A stretch of 64,000 nt of DNA, taken from positions 310,001 to 374,000 of the forward strand of contig NZ_JYGT01000007.1 in NCBI RefSeq assembly GCF_000960085.1, written 5' to 3'. This document shows, in pieces, positions 49,526 through 60,105 of this stretch. The stretch is from Streptococcus infantis. Lineage in GTDB: Bacteria; Bacillota; Bacilli; Lactobacillales; Streptococcaceae. The translations under genes were made by a program, and so were the position numbers. The notes beneath the pieces were generated by a model. It made no database searches. It was not told the DNA's origin and worked only from the letters and a program-made list of their open reading frames with translations. Every line of letters starts with the position of its first letter. Within the stretch, counting starts at the first letter, position 1.

Positions 49526-50365
49526 TCAAGAGTTACGACTAAGCCAGTCGTCCAATTCAACATCATGTCCTTGACTCTGGGCGATTTCGTGCAACAAGTC
49601 CTGATTATGGGTATGGTGAATTCCATTGACTAAGCTTTCATAGTATACCTCATAGTAGGGCAATTTCAAATCTCTAGCCAATTGTAATTCTGACTCAACA
49701 TCGTAATCAACACGACGAAAATCTATATCCTTCAAACCTTTTTCATCAAAATCCAAAATCATATATTGCGCCCGCAAATCCTCACGTAGACTTGCTGATA
49801 AAAAGAAGGGTTGCCCAATTGAGCCTGGATTTAAAATGAGTTGTCCCTCGCTCCCATAGCGAAGAAATTGCTGGTGAATATGCCCATAAATCGCAATATC
49901 ACAGTCAGGATTGGTTACCAAACGGTCAAAATCCTCCTGCTTGCCAAGATGGATCAGTTCTCTTCCCCAATTTTTATCCGGCAAATGATGACTTATCCCT
50001 ACCTTCAGATTTCCAAACTGTCGGTGTGTGTGCATGGGAAAAGCCTGTAGAGCTTCAATATCATCTAGACTAATTTCTTCCATAATATACTGGCATTGGC
50101 GCAAGAGGTAGCGATGGCTAGGTCTACTTGTATCTAATTTTCGATGAGCAGCTCGCCATAAACTCTCTTCCCAATTTCCCAGAACTCGAATCGTAATCGG
50201 GAAGTCCTCTAATTGTCTGAGAATATTTTTTCGTCCTGTCCCAGGCATGAGAATATCTCCCAAGAGCCAGTATTCCTCAGCTCCTGCCTTCTCTGCATCT
50301 GCTAAAACAGCTTCCAGTGCTCTTGTATTTCCATGGATATCTGAAAGTACCGCAATTTTTGTCAT
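49526..50365 (-). CDS. Metallophosphoesterase (YfcE/MJ0936-like)
   Basis: A 279-residue calcineurin-like phosphoesterase with metal motifs LSDIHGNTRALEA, LLGDILMPG, GNWEE, and YGHIHQQF. Relatives are phosphodiesterases; the substrate cannot be told. The ATG of MTKIAV is used because AGAGGGG lies 6-7 bases upstream; a longer frame would reach into the next promoter. It is transcribed divergently from the universal stress gene. Confidence 0.9.
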   Translation of the reverse strand: MTKIAVLSDIHGNTRALEAVLADAEKAGAEEYWLLGDILMPGTGRKNILRQLEDFPITIRVLGNWEESLWRAAHRKLDTSRPSHRYLLRQCQYIMEEISLDDIEALQAFPMHTHRQFGNLKVGISHHLPDKNWGRELIHLGKQEDFDRLVTNPDCDIAIYGHIHQQFLRYGSEGQLILNPGSIGQPFFLSASLREDLRAQYMILDFDEKGLKDIDFRRVDYDVESELQLARDLKLPYYEVYYESLVNGIHHTHNQDLLHEIAQSQGHDVELDDWLSRNS

Positions 50366-50448
50366 ATAATCCCCTCTTGCATTCTCTCCTTTAATTATAG
50401 CACTCTCAAAATCAAAGTCAAAAAGCATTTTTACTATCATGTTTTACT

Positions 50449-50477
50449 TTACTTTTTTAGTGAAAAGGATTACAATG
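50449..50477 (+). promoter_or_regulatory. Promoter of the universal stress gene
   Basis: TTTACT (about 50449-50454), 17-base spacer, TACAAT (50472-50477). Confidence 0.55.
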
Positions 50478-50507
50478 AAGGTGATAAGAAATGAGGAGGT
50501 TTTTGCT

Positions 50508-50960
50508 ATGACACAACGTTACGAAAACATCATGGTAGCAGTCGACGGTTCTAAAGAAGCTGATTTGGCTTTTATCAAAGGAGTTCAGTCAGCATTACGT
50601 AACCAGGCTAAATTAACCATTGCGCATGTAATCGATACTCGTGCTCTTCAAAGCATTTCAACATTCGATGCAGAAGTTTACGAAGAGTTACAAGTCGAGG
50701 CACAAGAGTTAATGGCAGAATATGAAAAGCGTGCAAGAGACGCTGGTCTTAAAGATATTCAAGTTGTCATCGAAATGGGAAATCCTAAAACTCTTTTGGC
50801 TAAAACAATCCCTGATCAAGAACACGTTGATTTGATTTTGGTTGGAGCAACAGGGCTTAACGCCTTCGAACGTTTGCTTGTCGGATCTTCATCAGAATAT
50901 ATCCTACGCCATACAAGCGTTGACCTTCTCGTCGTCCGAGACAAGGATAAAACTTTATAA
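50508..50960 (+). CDS. Universal stress protein (UspA family)
   Basis: A 150-residue UspA-fold protein (NIMVAVDGSKEADLA). The ATP-binding pattern G-2x-G-9x-G-S is present as VGATGLNAFERLLVGSSSEY, so it is an ATP-binding type. Associated with stress or growth arrest in other bacteria; exact role unknown. The start follows GAGGAGG. Single-gene unit with a terminator shared with the convergent HAD gene. Confidence 0.92.
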   Translation: MTQRYENIMVAVDGSKEADLAFIKGVQSALRNQAKLTIAHVIDTRALQSISTFDAEVYEELQVEAQELMAEYEKRARDAGLKDIQVVIEMGNPKTLLAKTIPDQEHVDLILVGATGLNAFERLLVGSSSEYILRHTSVDLLVVRDKDKTL

Positions 50961-50969
50961 TTAGACTAA

Positions 50970-50996
50970 AAAAAGGAGCCAGTGCGCTCCTTTTTA
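50970..50996. terminator. Bidirectional terminator
   Basis: AAAAAGGAGC CAGT GCGCTCCTTTTT between the convergent universal stress and HAD genes; it overlaps the HAD stop codon. Confidence 0.85.
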
Positions 50997-52385
50997 TTGT
51001 TTATTTTTTCTTTCTTTATGACGTGCATAAGCTCTAATCTGACGCTCAAGTTCCTTTTTGATTGCAGGCTCTGGAGCGTACTTTTCTTTCCAGTTATCTG
51101 GTTTCAAAATTTTGTGGGTTACTGGATCAAAATGAGCCTTACCATCTGGGAAGATTTTACCCATGTTTGCCTGATGGACAATCTCAAAGATTCTCTCTGG
51201 GTCTACCCCCATTAAAACGAAACTTCCATAAGTAAAGTAGAGCGTGTCAATCAAAGCATCCACTTGACCAACGAGGGTTTTCTCAGCTGGTGTTGACTGA
51301 GATACTTTTTCGGCAGCTATATCAAGTGCTTGGTGTAAATCCTGCACAGCTTGTTGAAATTCCTCTTCAGAATTGCTTGCAGCACGGACAAATTCAACTA
51401 ACTCTTCAATCTTAAAACCCGCACGGTGGGTCGCCCCTTCTAAATCCCAAGCTATAGGTTCTTCTTGAGTTCGCTCATCCATCATACGATGGAAGGTCTT
51501 AACCTTGTTGAAATGATAGTCACGACTGACAAAGACTTTTTCAGAAGCCAAGACTCCAAAATATTCCAAAGCCTTGTGAATCCCATCATTTTGGTTGCTG
51601 GCAGTAATATGCTTAGCAACTTCTTTTACACTGCTACTACCATTTCCCATGGCAACAGACATACCAACACCAGCCAACATTTCCAAGTCATTATCCGAGT
51701 CCCCAAAGGCCATGACTTGGTTGAGTTCAAAACCATACTCTTTTCCGACACGGCGAATCCCCTCTAACTTAGAATTCCCTTGATTGATAATATCGGCCGC
51801 GAAAGGATTACTTCTGGTGAACTTCAGTTTGTTTAATTCTTCAGCAGCATGGTTAGTCTCCTCAGGCGTCATCAACATAAGCACCTGATAGATCGGTTGG
51901 TTGATTAAGTCCAACAAATCATCTTCCTTCTGAGGAAGGGCCTTACTGACCATACGATTAAAGGAATGACTAACAGTACGAGTCAAAAATTTAGGTACAA
52001 ATCGACTAACTAGCTGTGAAAGAGGGCTGAGTCCAAAGGACATAATCCGAGAACCGACAACGTCTTGTCGCGTTCCCATGGCAATCTCTTTTCGATTTTC
52101 CTTGGCATAAGAGATGATTTGTCTGAGGCTTCTCTTATCAATAGGGCTAGAAAAAAGAACACGATCTTTGTTAAAGATATATTGGCCATTGTAGGTCACT
52201 GCAAAATCCAGATCCAAATCATCCATCAAATCCTTAACAAAAAAAGGTCCTCGCCCTGTTGCTACCCCAACAAGCACCCCTTGTTCTTTCACAATCTTGA
52301 TAGCTTCCTTAGTGGACTTCAAAACACTCTTACTATCATTTACAAGCGTTCCATCAATATCAAAAAAAACGGCTTTGACTTCCAT
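50994..52385 (-). CDS. HAD phosphatase fused to a MazG-like pyrophosphohydrolase domain
   Basis: A 463-residue two-domain protein. Residues 1-270 are a Cof-type (IIB) HAD phosphatase: FFDIDGTLVND (nucleophile Asp), ATGRG, and AFGDSDNDLEML. Residues about 295-430 are an all-helical NTP-pyrophosphohydrolase-like domain: FKIEELVEFVRAAS and GQVDALIDTLYFTYG give the ExxE...DxxD metal pattern of the MazG/PRA-PH superfamily. The tail is basic. Such a fusion could remove aberrant nucleotides in two steps, but this is inference. Confidence 0.87.
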   Translation of the reverse strand: MEVKAVFFDIDGTLVNDSKSVLKSTKEAIKIVKEQGVLVGVATGRGPFFVKDLMDDLDLDFAVTYNGQYIFNKDRVLFSSPIDKRSLRQIISYAKENRKEIAMGTRQDVVGSRIMSFGLSPLSQLVSRFVPKFLTRTVSHSFNRMVSKALPQKEDDLLDLINQPIYQVLMLMTPEETNHAAEELNKLKFTRSNPFAADIINQGNSKLEGIRRVGKEYGFELNQVMAFGDSDNDLEMLAGVGMSVAMGNGSSSVKEVAKHITASNQNDGIHKALEYFGVLASEKVFVSRDYHFNKVKTFHRMMDERTQEEPIAWDLEGATHRAGFKIEELVEFVRAASNSEEEFQQAVQDLHQALDIAAEKVSQSTPAEKTLVGQVDALIDTLYFTYGSFVLMGVDPERIFEIVHQANMGKIFPDGKAHFDPVTHKILKPDNWKEKYAPEPAIKKELERQIRAYARHKERKNKQ

Positions 52386-52450
52386 CCTATCTCATTCCTT
52401 TCTTTTATGATACAATGATTATACCACAATTCAGAAAAAGTGAGTGAATC

Positions 52451-53413
52451 ATGACTAAGAAAATCCTTGTTTTACATACTGGTGGTACTATTTCCATGCA
52501 GGCAGATGAAGCTGGAGCTGTAAGAACTAGTGCTGACAACCCTATGAATCATATCTCTAATCCACTTGAAGGCGTCGAAGTCCATTCCTTAGATTTTTTA
52601 AATTTGCCTAGTCCACACATCAAGCCCAAGCATATGTTAGCTCTTTACCAAAAGATTAAACAAGAAGCAGTTGCATACGATGGGGTTGTCATCACACATG
52701 GGACAGATACTCTAGAAGAAACAGCCTATTTTCTCGACACCATGGAGGTCCCTCAAATACCTATCGTTTTGACAGGGGCTATGAGATCTTCCAATGAACT
52801 GGGAAGTGATGGTGTCTATAACTATCTTAGCGCCTTGCGTGTTGCGAGCGATGACAAGGCTGCAGATAAGGGTGTGCTAGTCGTTATGAACGACGAAATT
52901 CACGCTGCTAAGTATGTGACCAAGACGCATACGACGAATGTTAGTACCTTTCAAACACCGACTCATGGGCCACTTGGGCTCATTATGAAGCATGAAATTC
53001 TCTACTTCAAAACGGCAGAACCTCGTGTTCGTTTTGACCTTGATCACATTCAGGGATTGGTTCCTATCGTACCTGTTTATGCAGGCATGACCGAAGAGCT
53101 TCTCGATCTGCTTCCTGTCGATCAGTTAGATGGACTGATTATCCAGGCTTTTGGAGCTGGGAATGTTCCTAAAGAAACTGCCCAAAAACTGAAATCTCTC
53201 TGTCAAACAGGACTTCCTATTGCACTCGTTTCTCGTTGTTTCAATGGGATTGCAGAACCTGTTTATGCCTATGAAGGCGGAGGTATTTGCCTTCAAAATG
53301 ATGGTGTTTATTTTGTAAAAGAATTAAATGCTCAGAAAGCACGTCTTAAACTCCTTATTGCAATTAATGCTGGACTAAAGGGCGACCAACTCCGAGCATA
53401 TATGGAAGGATAA
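52451..53413 (+). CDS. ansA: L-asparaginase, type I (cytoplasmic)
   Basis: Hydrolyses asparagine to aspartate and ammonia. The 320-residue protein carries both threonine motifs, LHTGGTISMQ (about 7-16) and ITHGTDTLEETAYFLD (about 83-98), plus the lysine region AAKYVTKTHT. No signal peptide, so it is cytoplasmic. It stands alone, divergent from the HAD gene and convergent with ccpA. The ribosome site is weak (GTGAG). Confidence 0.95.
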   Translation: MTKKILVLHTGGTISMQADEAGAVRTSADNPMNHISNPLEGVEVHSLDFLNLPSPHIKPKHMLALYQKIKQEAVAYDGVVITHGTDTLEETAYFLDTMEVPQIPIVLTGAMRSSNELGSDGVYNYLSALRVASDDKAADKGVLVVMNDEIHAAKYVTKTHTTNVSTFQTPTHGPLGLIMKHEILYFKTAEPRVRFDLDHIQGLVPIVPVYAGMTEELLDLLPVDQLDGLIIQAFGAGNVPKETAQKLKSLCQTGLPIALVSRCFNGIAEPVYAYEGGGICLQNDGVYFVKELNAQKARLKLLIAINAGLKGDQLRAYMEG

Positions 53414-53416
53414 GAA

Positions 53417-53449
53417 AAATCCCAAGAAATCAATGATTTCTTGGGATTT
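53417..53449. terminator. Bidirectional terminator (ansA/ccpA)
   Basis: AAATCCCAAGAAATC/GATTTCTTGGGATTT stem with a 3-base loop, between convergent ansA and ccpA. Confidence 0.88.
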
Positions 53450-53453
53450 GTTT

Positions 53454-54461
53454 TTAGTCTTTACGTGTTGATTTACGCTCTGTCAAACCGTGAGGGAGAA
53501 GAACTTCACGTTCCTCCAACTCTTCTTTATGCATAATCTTCGTCAACATACGCATACTAATCGCACCAAGGTCATACAAAGGTTGTGCGATAGTTGTCAG
53601 ATTTGGTCGAGTAAAGCGAGCAACTTGCGAATCATCACTCGTAATGATTTCAAAGTCTTCTGGTACTGTGACTCCATGGTCAGCTAAGCCGTTCAAGAGA
53701 CCTGCCGCCAATTCATCACCAGTCACAATAGCTGCTGTTGCTTTCGAAGAAACTAAGCGTTCTGCCAAGGCATACCCATCATCATAGCGATATTTTGATT
53801 CGAATACAAGACCTTCACTATAGTTGACTCCAGCCTGTTTCAAAGCTTCCTTATAACCAACCAAGCGAACTTTACCATTAATATCATCTACTAAGGGACC
53901 ACTCACAAAAGCAATCTTTTTATTACGTTTCAACAAATGACGAACAGCATCCGCAGTAGCATTCTTATAGTCGATGTTAACACTTGGAAGTTGGTGTTCA
54001 ACATCCACTGTTCCTGCAAGAACGACAGGAGTACGTGAGCGTGAAAACTCTGAACGAATCTTCTCTGTCAAATGGTAGCCCATAAAGATAACACCGTCAA
54101 CTTGTTTTGAAAAGAGTGTGTTCACTACGGCTACTTCTTTTTCATCATCTTCGTCACTATTAGCAAGAACGATGTTGTACTTGTACATCTCTGCGATGTC
54201 ATCAATCCCTTTTGCGAGAGCAGCGAAATAAGTGTTAGTGATATCAGGAATGACAACCCCAACTGTTGTTGTTCGTTTGCTTGCCAAGCCACGGGCGACT
54301 GCATTTGGACGATAGTCCAGGCGTTCAATAACCTCTAGAACTTTCTTACGAGTGTTCTCTTTGACGTTTTTGTTGCCATTGACTACACGACTAACGGTTG
54401 CCATTGAAACTCCTGCTTCTCGGGCAACATCATAAATCGTTACTGTATCATCTGTGTTCAT
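53454..54461 (-). CDS. ccpA: Catabolite control protein A
   Basis: LacI/GalR-family master regulator of carbon catabolite repression, active with HPr-Ser46-P. The 335-residue protein has the HTH (VTIYDVAREAGVSMATVSRVVNG), the hinge LDYRPNAVARGLASKRT and a periplasmic-binding-type core. The DNA-binding and hinge residues match CcpA rather than sugar-specific repressors. A cre-like site lies 67 bases upstream, which suggests autoregulation. Confidence 0.95.
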   Translation of the reverse strand: MNTDDTVTIYDVAREAGVSMATVSRVVNGNKNVKENTRKKVLEVIERLDYRPNAVARGLASKRTTTVGVVIPDITNTYFAALAKGIDDIAEMYKYNIVLANSDEDDEKEVAVVNTLFSKQVDGVIFMGYHLTEKIRSEFSRSRTPVVLAGTVDVEHQLPSVNIDYKNATADAVRHLLKRNKKIAFVSGPLVDDINGKVRLVGYKEALKQAGVNYSEGLVFESKYRYDDGYALAERLVSSKATAAIVTGDELAAGLLNGLADHGVTVPEDFEIITSDDSQVARFTRPNLTTIAQPLYDLGAISMRMLTKIMHKEELEEREVLLPHGLTERKSTRKD

Positions 54462-54527
54462 ACCATTTCCTTTCTAATGTTGAAAATTTTGTTTTCATGT
54501 TTACACTACCTTTAGTTTACCATTTAT

Positions 54528-54541
54528 TGTAAGCATTTTCA
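54528..54541. promoter_or_regulatory. cre-like site upstream of ccpA
   Basis: TGTAAGCATTTTCA on the plus strand; differs from the cre consensus TGNAANCGNTNNCA by one base (CA instead of CG). Confidence 0.55.
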
Positions 54542-54610
54542 AGGGATATATAAAGTTTCTTTGAAAAATTTTTATTGTAAATCATATTTTCTGAAATCAG
54601 TTTACTTTTC

Positions 54611-54639
54611 TTGATTTTTAAAGATGATTGCTGTATGAT
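54611..54639 (+). promoter_or_regulatory. Promoter of the DUF960 gene
   Basis: TTGATT (54611-54616), 17-base spacer, TATGAT (54634-54639). Confidence 0.65.
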
Positions 54640-54665
54640 AATAAAAAATGAAGTAGGAGGCAAAG

Positions 54666-54983
54666 ATGGCTTTTACGGATTCACATCGACGTTGTGCTAG
54701 TTTTGGGGTAGTAACTAATCTCCCAGATGATGTGATTGACTCAATCTGGTATATTATCGATCATTTTTTAAAGCATGTTTTTGAACTAGAGGATGAATTA
54801 GAATTTCGACTTTTGAACAATGAAGGCTCTATCACCTTCCGTTTTTCTAGCCAACACCTGCCTACAACGATTGACTTCGACTTTAATCATCGTTTTAACC
54901 CATTGTATCCACCAAAAGTTCTCGTGATGGATATGGATGGGAAGGAAACTATTCTCCTACCTGAAGAAAATGACCTATTTTAA
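54666..54983 (+). CDS. DUF960 family protein
   Basis: A 105-residue soluble protein of the staphylopine-free, function-unknown DUF960 family, widespread in streptococci and staphylococci. It begins RRCASFGVVTNLPDDVIDSIWYIID and ends in a beta-rich, acidic part. No catalytic motif. A GTAGGAGG ribosome site and a terminator frame it as a single-gene unit, divergent from ccpA. Confidence 0.82.
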   Translation: MAFTDSHRRCASFGVVTNLPDDVIDSIWYIIDHFLKHVFELEDELEFRLLNNEGSITFRFSSQHLPTTIDFDFNHRFNPLYPPKVLVMDMDGKETILLPEENDLF

Positions 54984-55011
54984 AAACTCTAGTCTCCTGA
55001 CTAGAGTTTTC
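54982..55011. terminator. Bidirectional terminator after the DUF960 gene
   Basis: AAAACTCTAGTC TCCT GACTAGAGTTTT followed by CTTTTTTT. Confidence 0.88.
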
Positions 55012-55016
55012 TTTTT

Positions 55017-56300
55017 TTAATAAACAGAACGACTGACCACGATACCACCTGGTTTTTTAAATTCTAAATCTAGATAATCCTGATAGGTCCCAGGAACAAT
55101 AAACCCTTGCGGGCTCAGGATATCTGTCCCAGCTTCTCCAACGATAGAATCTGCCAGCAGAACACAGTTGGTACTAAGGACAAAATAGGTTTTGTATTTA
55201 GATGATTTGAACTTATAGAGGCTGGCATCTGCTTCATGTTTCAATTGATAAGAGTAAGTATGCTTGATTTCTCCTTCTCTTCTTTTCATCAACTGCGAAC
55301 TTGGTCCCCAAGGGATTAAAAGTTTTTCTATATCTCTCAATCGTTCCTCAATTGCTTCCTTCTGTTGTTGAGACAAGCTCAAACCATAAGCAAATAGAGT
55401 TTTCTGACTTTCTCTCTTGCAGAGCTCGATATACTTTTCTCGATTGGCTTTAAATAGGACTCCATCACCAATCGTACCAAACAAACGCTCTGAGTGAGGA
55501 TCATAAGAACCATAGGAAATAACCTGACCTTGATAGCAGATATCCACATGCCCCATGGCTAAAAAGAATGAGGATTCTGAAGCATGGATGAAAATTTCCA
55601 AATCAACTGTCTGATCATTTTTTCTCTCTGAATGTAATTGAATTTCTTCAGGTTGATGGTTAGCTAAAGTTTCATTCCACTTTCGTAAGGTGTTAATGGG
55701 AATCAAAGCTGTCACAAATATAGGCAGTGTCATTCTCATTCTGCGCTTCAGCTTGGGATTGCTTCTCCCTTTTTCAAACAATAAACCATCCCTGAAACTG
55801 CTCGACCCCAACATGATTAAGTAAAAACCTAACAGAAGCAACTCAAAATTTGTTGCATCATGGAAAGGGGAGATACTGTAGAGACCAAATCCCATCATCC
55901 ACACAGCATCAAATAAGTAATTGACCCTTGGATGGATATGATTATTTCGGTAAATCAACCAAGTAATCAGACTGATCAGACCTGTAAACAGTTGATAACC
56001 TCCGATAATCATCACAAGGAGATAGAGGGCTATCCCTTGCAGGATGACTGAATCAAATAGGATGACTGCAAGAAAGAGCTTGGCTATGGTTACAAAAATA
56101 TTTTCTCTACGGGACTTTTCCTGGAACCATCGTGTCAATAAATGCCAAATAGCCGACAAGGAAAAGTACCCCATCAATAGCTGGTAGCTCAACCTCGGTA
56201 CTATCTGCCCAAAACAAATCAGGAGAAGACCAAGGATAATAGCTAGCGCACCTTCCCCTAGACTTCTCCATTTACTATATGTTTCGGAAAACTTAGGCAT
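55017..56300 (-). CDS. Membrane protein with a possible permuted papain-like domain
   Basis: A 427-residue protein. Residues about 15-190 hold six or so membrane spans in the style of DUF308/HdeD ([20 protein letters not shown]). Residues about 225-427 are a soluble domain with [18 protein letters not shown] followed much later by [16 protein letters not shown]. This order, His then Cys, recalls circularly permuted NlpC/P60 (YiiX/YaeF-like) and DUF4105 papain-fold enzymes. It begins 8 bases inside the end of folBK, so it is the last gene of the folate operon. Function unknown; the enzyme idea is inference. Confidence 0.7.
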   Translation of the reverse strand: MPKFSETYSKWRSLGEGALAIILGLLLICFGQIVPRLSYQLLMGYFSLSAIWHLLTRWFQEKSRRENIFVTIAKLFLAVILFDSVILQGIALYLLVMIIGGYQLFTGLISLITWLIYRNNHIHPRVNYLFDAVWMMGFGLYSISPFHDATNFELLLLGFYLIMLGSSSFRDGLLFEKGRSNPKLKRRMRMTLPIFVTALIPINTLRKWNETLANHQPEEIQLHSERKNDQTVDLEIFIHASESSFFLAMGHVDICYQGQVISYGSYDPHSERLFGTIGDGVLFKANREKYIELCKRESQKTLFAYGLSLSQQQKEAIEERLRDIEKLLIPWGPSSQLMKRREGEIKHTYSYQLKHEADASLYKFKSSKYKTYFVLSTNCVLLADSIVGEAGTDILSPQGFIVPGTYQDYLDLEFKKPGGIVVSRSVY

Positions 56301-57114
56301 TTTCTTTCTCCAATTGACTATATAAGTGACGAATTGGTTGTCCTAGCACTGGATGAATAAAATGCGGAGCTATTTCTTGAAGGGATTCTAGGACAAAAAG
56401 GCGCTCGGGAATATAGGGATGTGGCAAGATGAGGTCGTCAGTATAGATTACTTGGTCCTCTACAAAGAGCAAATCCAAGTCAATCAAGCGTGGTCCCCAA
56501 TGTACCTCTCTAACTCGTCCCATTTCTGACTCAATCGCCAACAAGGTTTCTAACAAGATTGGAGCTGGCAACCAGGTTTCCACTTCAATGACTTGATTGG
56601 CAAAGCTATCTTGCTCGACTCCGCCCCAAGGCTCAGTCGTAATTACGCTAGACTCCTTGAGAACATGGATGCCACGAGCTCGCATTTTATCAATCGCTTG
56701 CTCAAGATTAGCTGTCTTATCACCCATATTACTTCCTAGAGCGATAAAAGCTCGTTGTTTACGACGATGGATGGTTACTGAACAGGTATCTAGTGGTAAA
56801 TGGACAGGTGCCCATGGTTTTTTTAGTTCTAGCTCAATTTCTTGAACGATAGGGTAGGTCTCAAAAGTGCGTTCTACTAGTTTGTAAGCTACTGTTTCAA
56901 TCAAGTCCTCAGTGTTTTCCTGAAACCAAGCTGTCCATTGCTGACAGAGTTCTCCATAGTGAACCGAAGACTCTAAGTCCAGCTCCGTCGCAGCCTTGGT
57001 CATATCATAGGATAAGCTTGCGGAAATGATAAATTTTTGTCCAAGTTCCTTTTCACTTGGAAAAAGTCCATGATAGGCGAAAACTTCCAGATCCTTAATG
57101 CGCAATTGATCCAT
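56293..57114 (-). CDS. folBK: Bifunctional dihydroneopterin aldolase / HPPK
   Basis: Two consecutive folate enzymes in one 273-residue chain, as in pneumococcal SulD. Residues 1-118 are dihydroneopterin aldolase ([24 protein letters not shown]). Residues about 122-273 are 6-hydroxymethyl-7,8-dihydropterin pyrophosphokinase ([20 protein letters not shown], then [12 protein letters not shown] and [13 protein letters not shown]). The product feeds FolP. Third to fourth position of the folP-folC-folE-folBK operon. Confidence 0.96.
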   Translation of the reverse strand: MDQLRIKDLEVFAYHGLFPSEKELGQKFIISASLSYDMTKAATELDLESSVHYGELCQQWTAWFQENTEDLIETVAYKLVERTFETYPIVQEIELELKKPWAPVHLPLDTCSVTIHRRKQRAFIALGSNMGDKTANLEQAIDKMRARGIHVLKESSVITTEPWGGVEQDSFANQVIEVETWLPAPILLETLLAIESEMGRVREVHWGPRLIDLDLLFVEDQVIYTDDLILPHPYIPERLFVLESLQEIAPHFIHPVLGQPIRHLYSQLEKENA

Positions 57115-57152
57115 AACTAGTCCTTTCTAGAAAAAATCGTTTGAATCGATTT

Positions 57153-57707
57153 TTATAACCCCATGAGACGGTATGCTTGATCTCGAAGATCTTTGTCTGT
57201 CTCAAATACTCCACGAGCTACTGTTGTCAAGGTTGCAGTTCCTGGTTTTCGAACACCACGCATGCTCATACACATATGCTCTGCTTCAATAACAACGAAA
57301 GCACCTTTGGCACCAAGATAGTCCATCAAAGCATCAGCCACTTCGATATTCAAGCGTTCTTGAATCTGTGGCTTTTTAGCATAAACTTCAACTGTACGTG
57401 CTAGCTTTGACAAACCTGCCACGCGTCCATCTGGAATGTAGGCGATATGGGCTTTCCCATAAAATGGCAAGAAGTGGTGTTCACACATAGTATGGAAAAA
57501 AATATCCTTTTCCACTACCATATTGTCATCAATAATCTCAAAGGATTTTGACAGGTGCTCTTCAGCAGTTTGCCCAAGACCTGAAAAAATCTCTTGGTAC
57601 ATGCGAGCTACCCGAGCAGGTGTCTCCTGCAATCCTTCGCGGTTGACATCTTCACCGACTGCCTCGATAATCATTTTGACAGCCGTCTCAATTTTTTGTG
57701 TATCCAT
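57153..57707 (-). CDS. folE: GTP cyclohydrolase I
   Basis: Opens GTP to 7,8-dihydroneopterin triphosphate, the first folate step. The 184-residue protein has the zinc and active-site residues in [18 protein letters not shown] and [16 protein letters not shown]. It lies 3 bases downstream of folC. Length and motifs are standard. Confidence 0.97.
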   Translation of the reverse strand: MDTQKIETAVKMIIEAVGEDVNREGLQETPARVARMYQEIFSGLGQTAEEHLSKSFEIIDDNMVVEKDIFFHTMCEHHFLPFYGKAHIAYIPDGRVAGLSKLARTVEVYAKKPQIQERLNIEVADALMDYLGAKGAFVVIEAEHMCMSMRGVRKPGTATLTTVARGVFETDKDLRDQAYRLMGL

Positions 57708-57710
57708 TCT

Positions 57711-59009
57711 CTAGTTTTTCCTCTCCATCAGATAGGCTCTCACCTGGCTCAAGAAATACAAGGAGCCCGTGATGATCCTAACTGTTTTTTTCTCTTCATC
57801 GTCTAGCATATTTTGATCTAGAAACGCCTGCCAACTTTGGTAGTTAAGATTTCTAGAATCAGCTGCTTTCTTTAGTACTTCTTCATCCGTTGCTCGACCA
57901 TCATCAAAGTGAGTAAGCGTAAGCTCAGTATCTGGCAAGGTTTCTAATAAATCTAACATATCCTCTAAAGCTTTGGTTTTAATACAAGTAAAGAGGATTT
58001 CCTTATGATAGTCAGCAAATCGTTCTTTCAGGGTAGCTAATAAAGCTTTGATTGCATGGGGGTTGTGGGCCCCATCTAAAATCATCAAGGGTTTTCTAGA
58101 AACAACTTCTAAACGTCCAGGCCAGCTTGTTTCCTCTAAAGCTTGAGCCACTAAATCATTTTCTGGCAATTCTCGCCCAGTCTCATGACAATAGGTATCC
58201 AACAAAGTTAGTGCCATTCCAGCATTCTCTATCTGATGCAAACCAAGCAGACCTGTTTGAAAGCGACCTTGTCTAAGCGTACTTGTATAGTCGAAGGTTT
58301 CGCCCGTTACGGTACTCTCACAATGATTGAGCTGATAGTCATCTCCATGGGCAAGTCTAGGAGCTTGTTTCGCTTTCGCAATCTGGTCAATAACCGCCAA
58401 GGCTTCTGGGACAATGTTCCCCGTTACAAGGGGAACTCCTGGCTTGATAATGCCTGCTTTCTGCTCTGCGATGGCTTCCAAAGTATCACCAAGTAAAGCT
58501 ATGTGATCCAGCCCAATGGTCGTGATACCTGTTAGAATAGGCTGACAGACGTTGGTACTATCCAAAAGTCCACCCATACCAACTTCCATAATCGCCACAT
58601 CAACCTGCTCAGAAGCAAAGTAATCATAGGCTATAGCAGTGATAATCTCGAATTCTGTCGTTCCTTGTAAGACTTTAGCATGCTCCCCTTCAAGTAGTGA
58701 ACGATATTCAGACATTAAGACTTCTAATCTCGCTTCTGGGATAGATTCTCCATTAATGGCAATCTGGTCGGTATAATGAATCAGATAGGGAGAGCTAAAG
58801 ACACCAACTCTTAGTCCCATCTTTTCCAACATATTCTTCAAAAAAGCTATGGTAGATCCCTTACCATTGGTTCCACCTATGTGGATAACCTTAAGCTTGA
58901 GATGAGGATTGCCACGTAAAGCTAAAAGCTCTACCATTCTTTCCAAACCAAAATGAGGTTGGTCTGTCCGGTAGTGGGTAATCCACTGATTCGTTTCATT
59001 TTTATTCAT
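57711..59009 (-). CDS. folC: Dihydrofolate / folylpolyglutamate synthase
   Basis: Adds glutamate to dihydropteroate and folates. The 432-residue Mur-ligase-fold protein has the P-loop HIGGTNGKGST (about 46-56), MEVGMGG, TIGLDHIALLG and LDGAHNPHAI. It starts one base after folP. In pneumococcus this position is sulB. Confidence 0.95.
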   Translation of the reverse strand: MNKNETNQWITHYRTDQPHFGLERMVELLALRGNPHLKLKVIHIGGTNGKGSTIAFLKNMLEKMGLRVGVFSSPYLIHYTDQIAINGESIPEARLEVLMSEYRSLLEGEHAKVLQGTTEFEIITAIAYDYFASEQVDVAIMEVGMGGLLDSTNVCQPILTGITTIGLDHIALLGDTLEAIAEQKAGIIKPGVPLVTGNIVPEALAVIDQIAKAKQAPRLAHGDDYQLNHCESTVTGETFDYTSTLRQGRFQTGLLGLHQIENAGMALTLLDTYCHETGRELPENDLVAQALEETSWPGRLEVVSRKPLMILDGAHNPHAIKALLATLKERFADYHKEILFTCIKTKALEDMLDLLETLPDTELTLTHFDDGRATDEEVLKKAADSRNLNYQSWQAFLDQNMLDDEEKKTVRIITGSLYFLSQVRAYLMERKN

Positions 59010-59010
59010 G

Positions 59011-59964
<954 letters not shown>

Positions 59965-60069
59965 TCAAATTTCATTTAGATTGGTATTCCTCTATTTTAC
60001 TGTTTTTTTTGGATTCTGTCCAATTATCCCTCAGTAACTAAATATCTCTTGAACTATACAAGGGCGCAA

Positions 60070-60098
60070 AAAAAGGAGAACCTGAGTCCTCCTTTTTA
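60070..60098 (-). terminator. pgk terminator
   Basis: Minus strand AAAAAGGAG...CTCCTTTTTTT stem with T-run 8 bases after the pgk stop. Confidence 0.82.
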
Positions 60099-60105
60099 GG
60101 TTTTC

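Noticed and set aside
54490-54512. Second cre site next to ccpA (TGTAAACATGAAAAC)
   Set aside because: The spacing and the central CG do not fit the cre consensus; only the site at 54528-54541 is kept.
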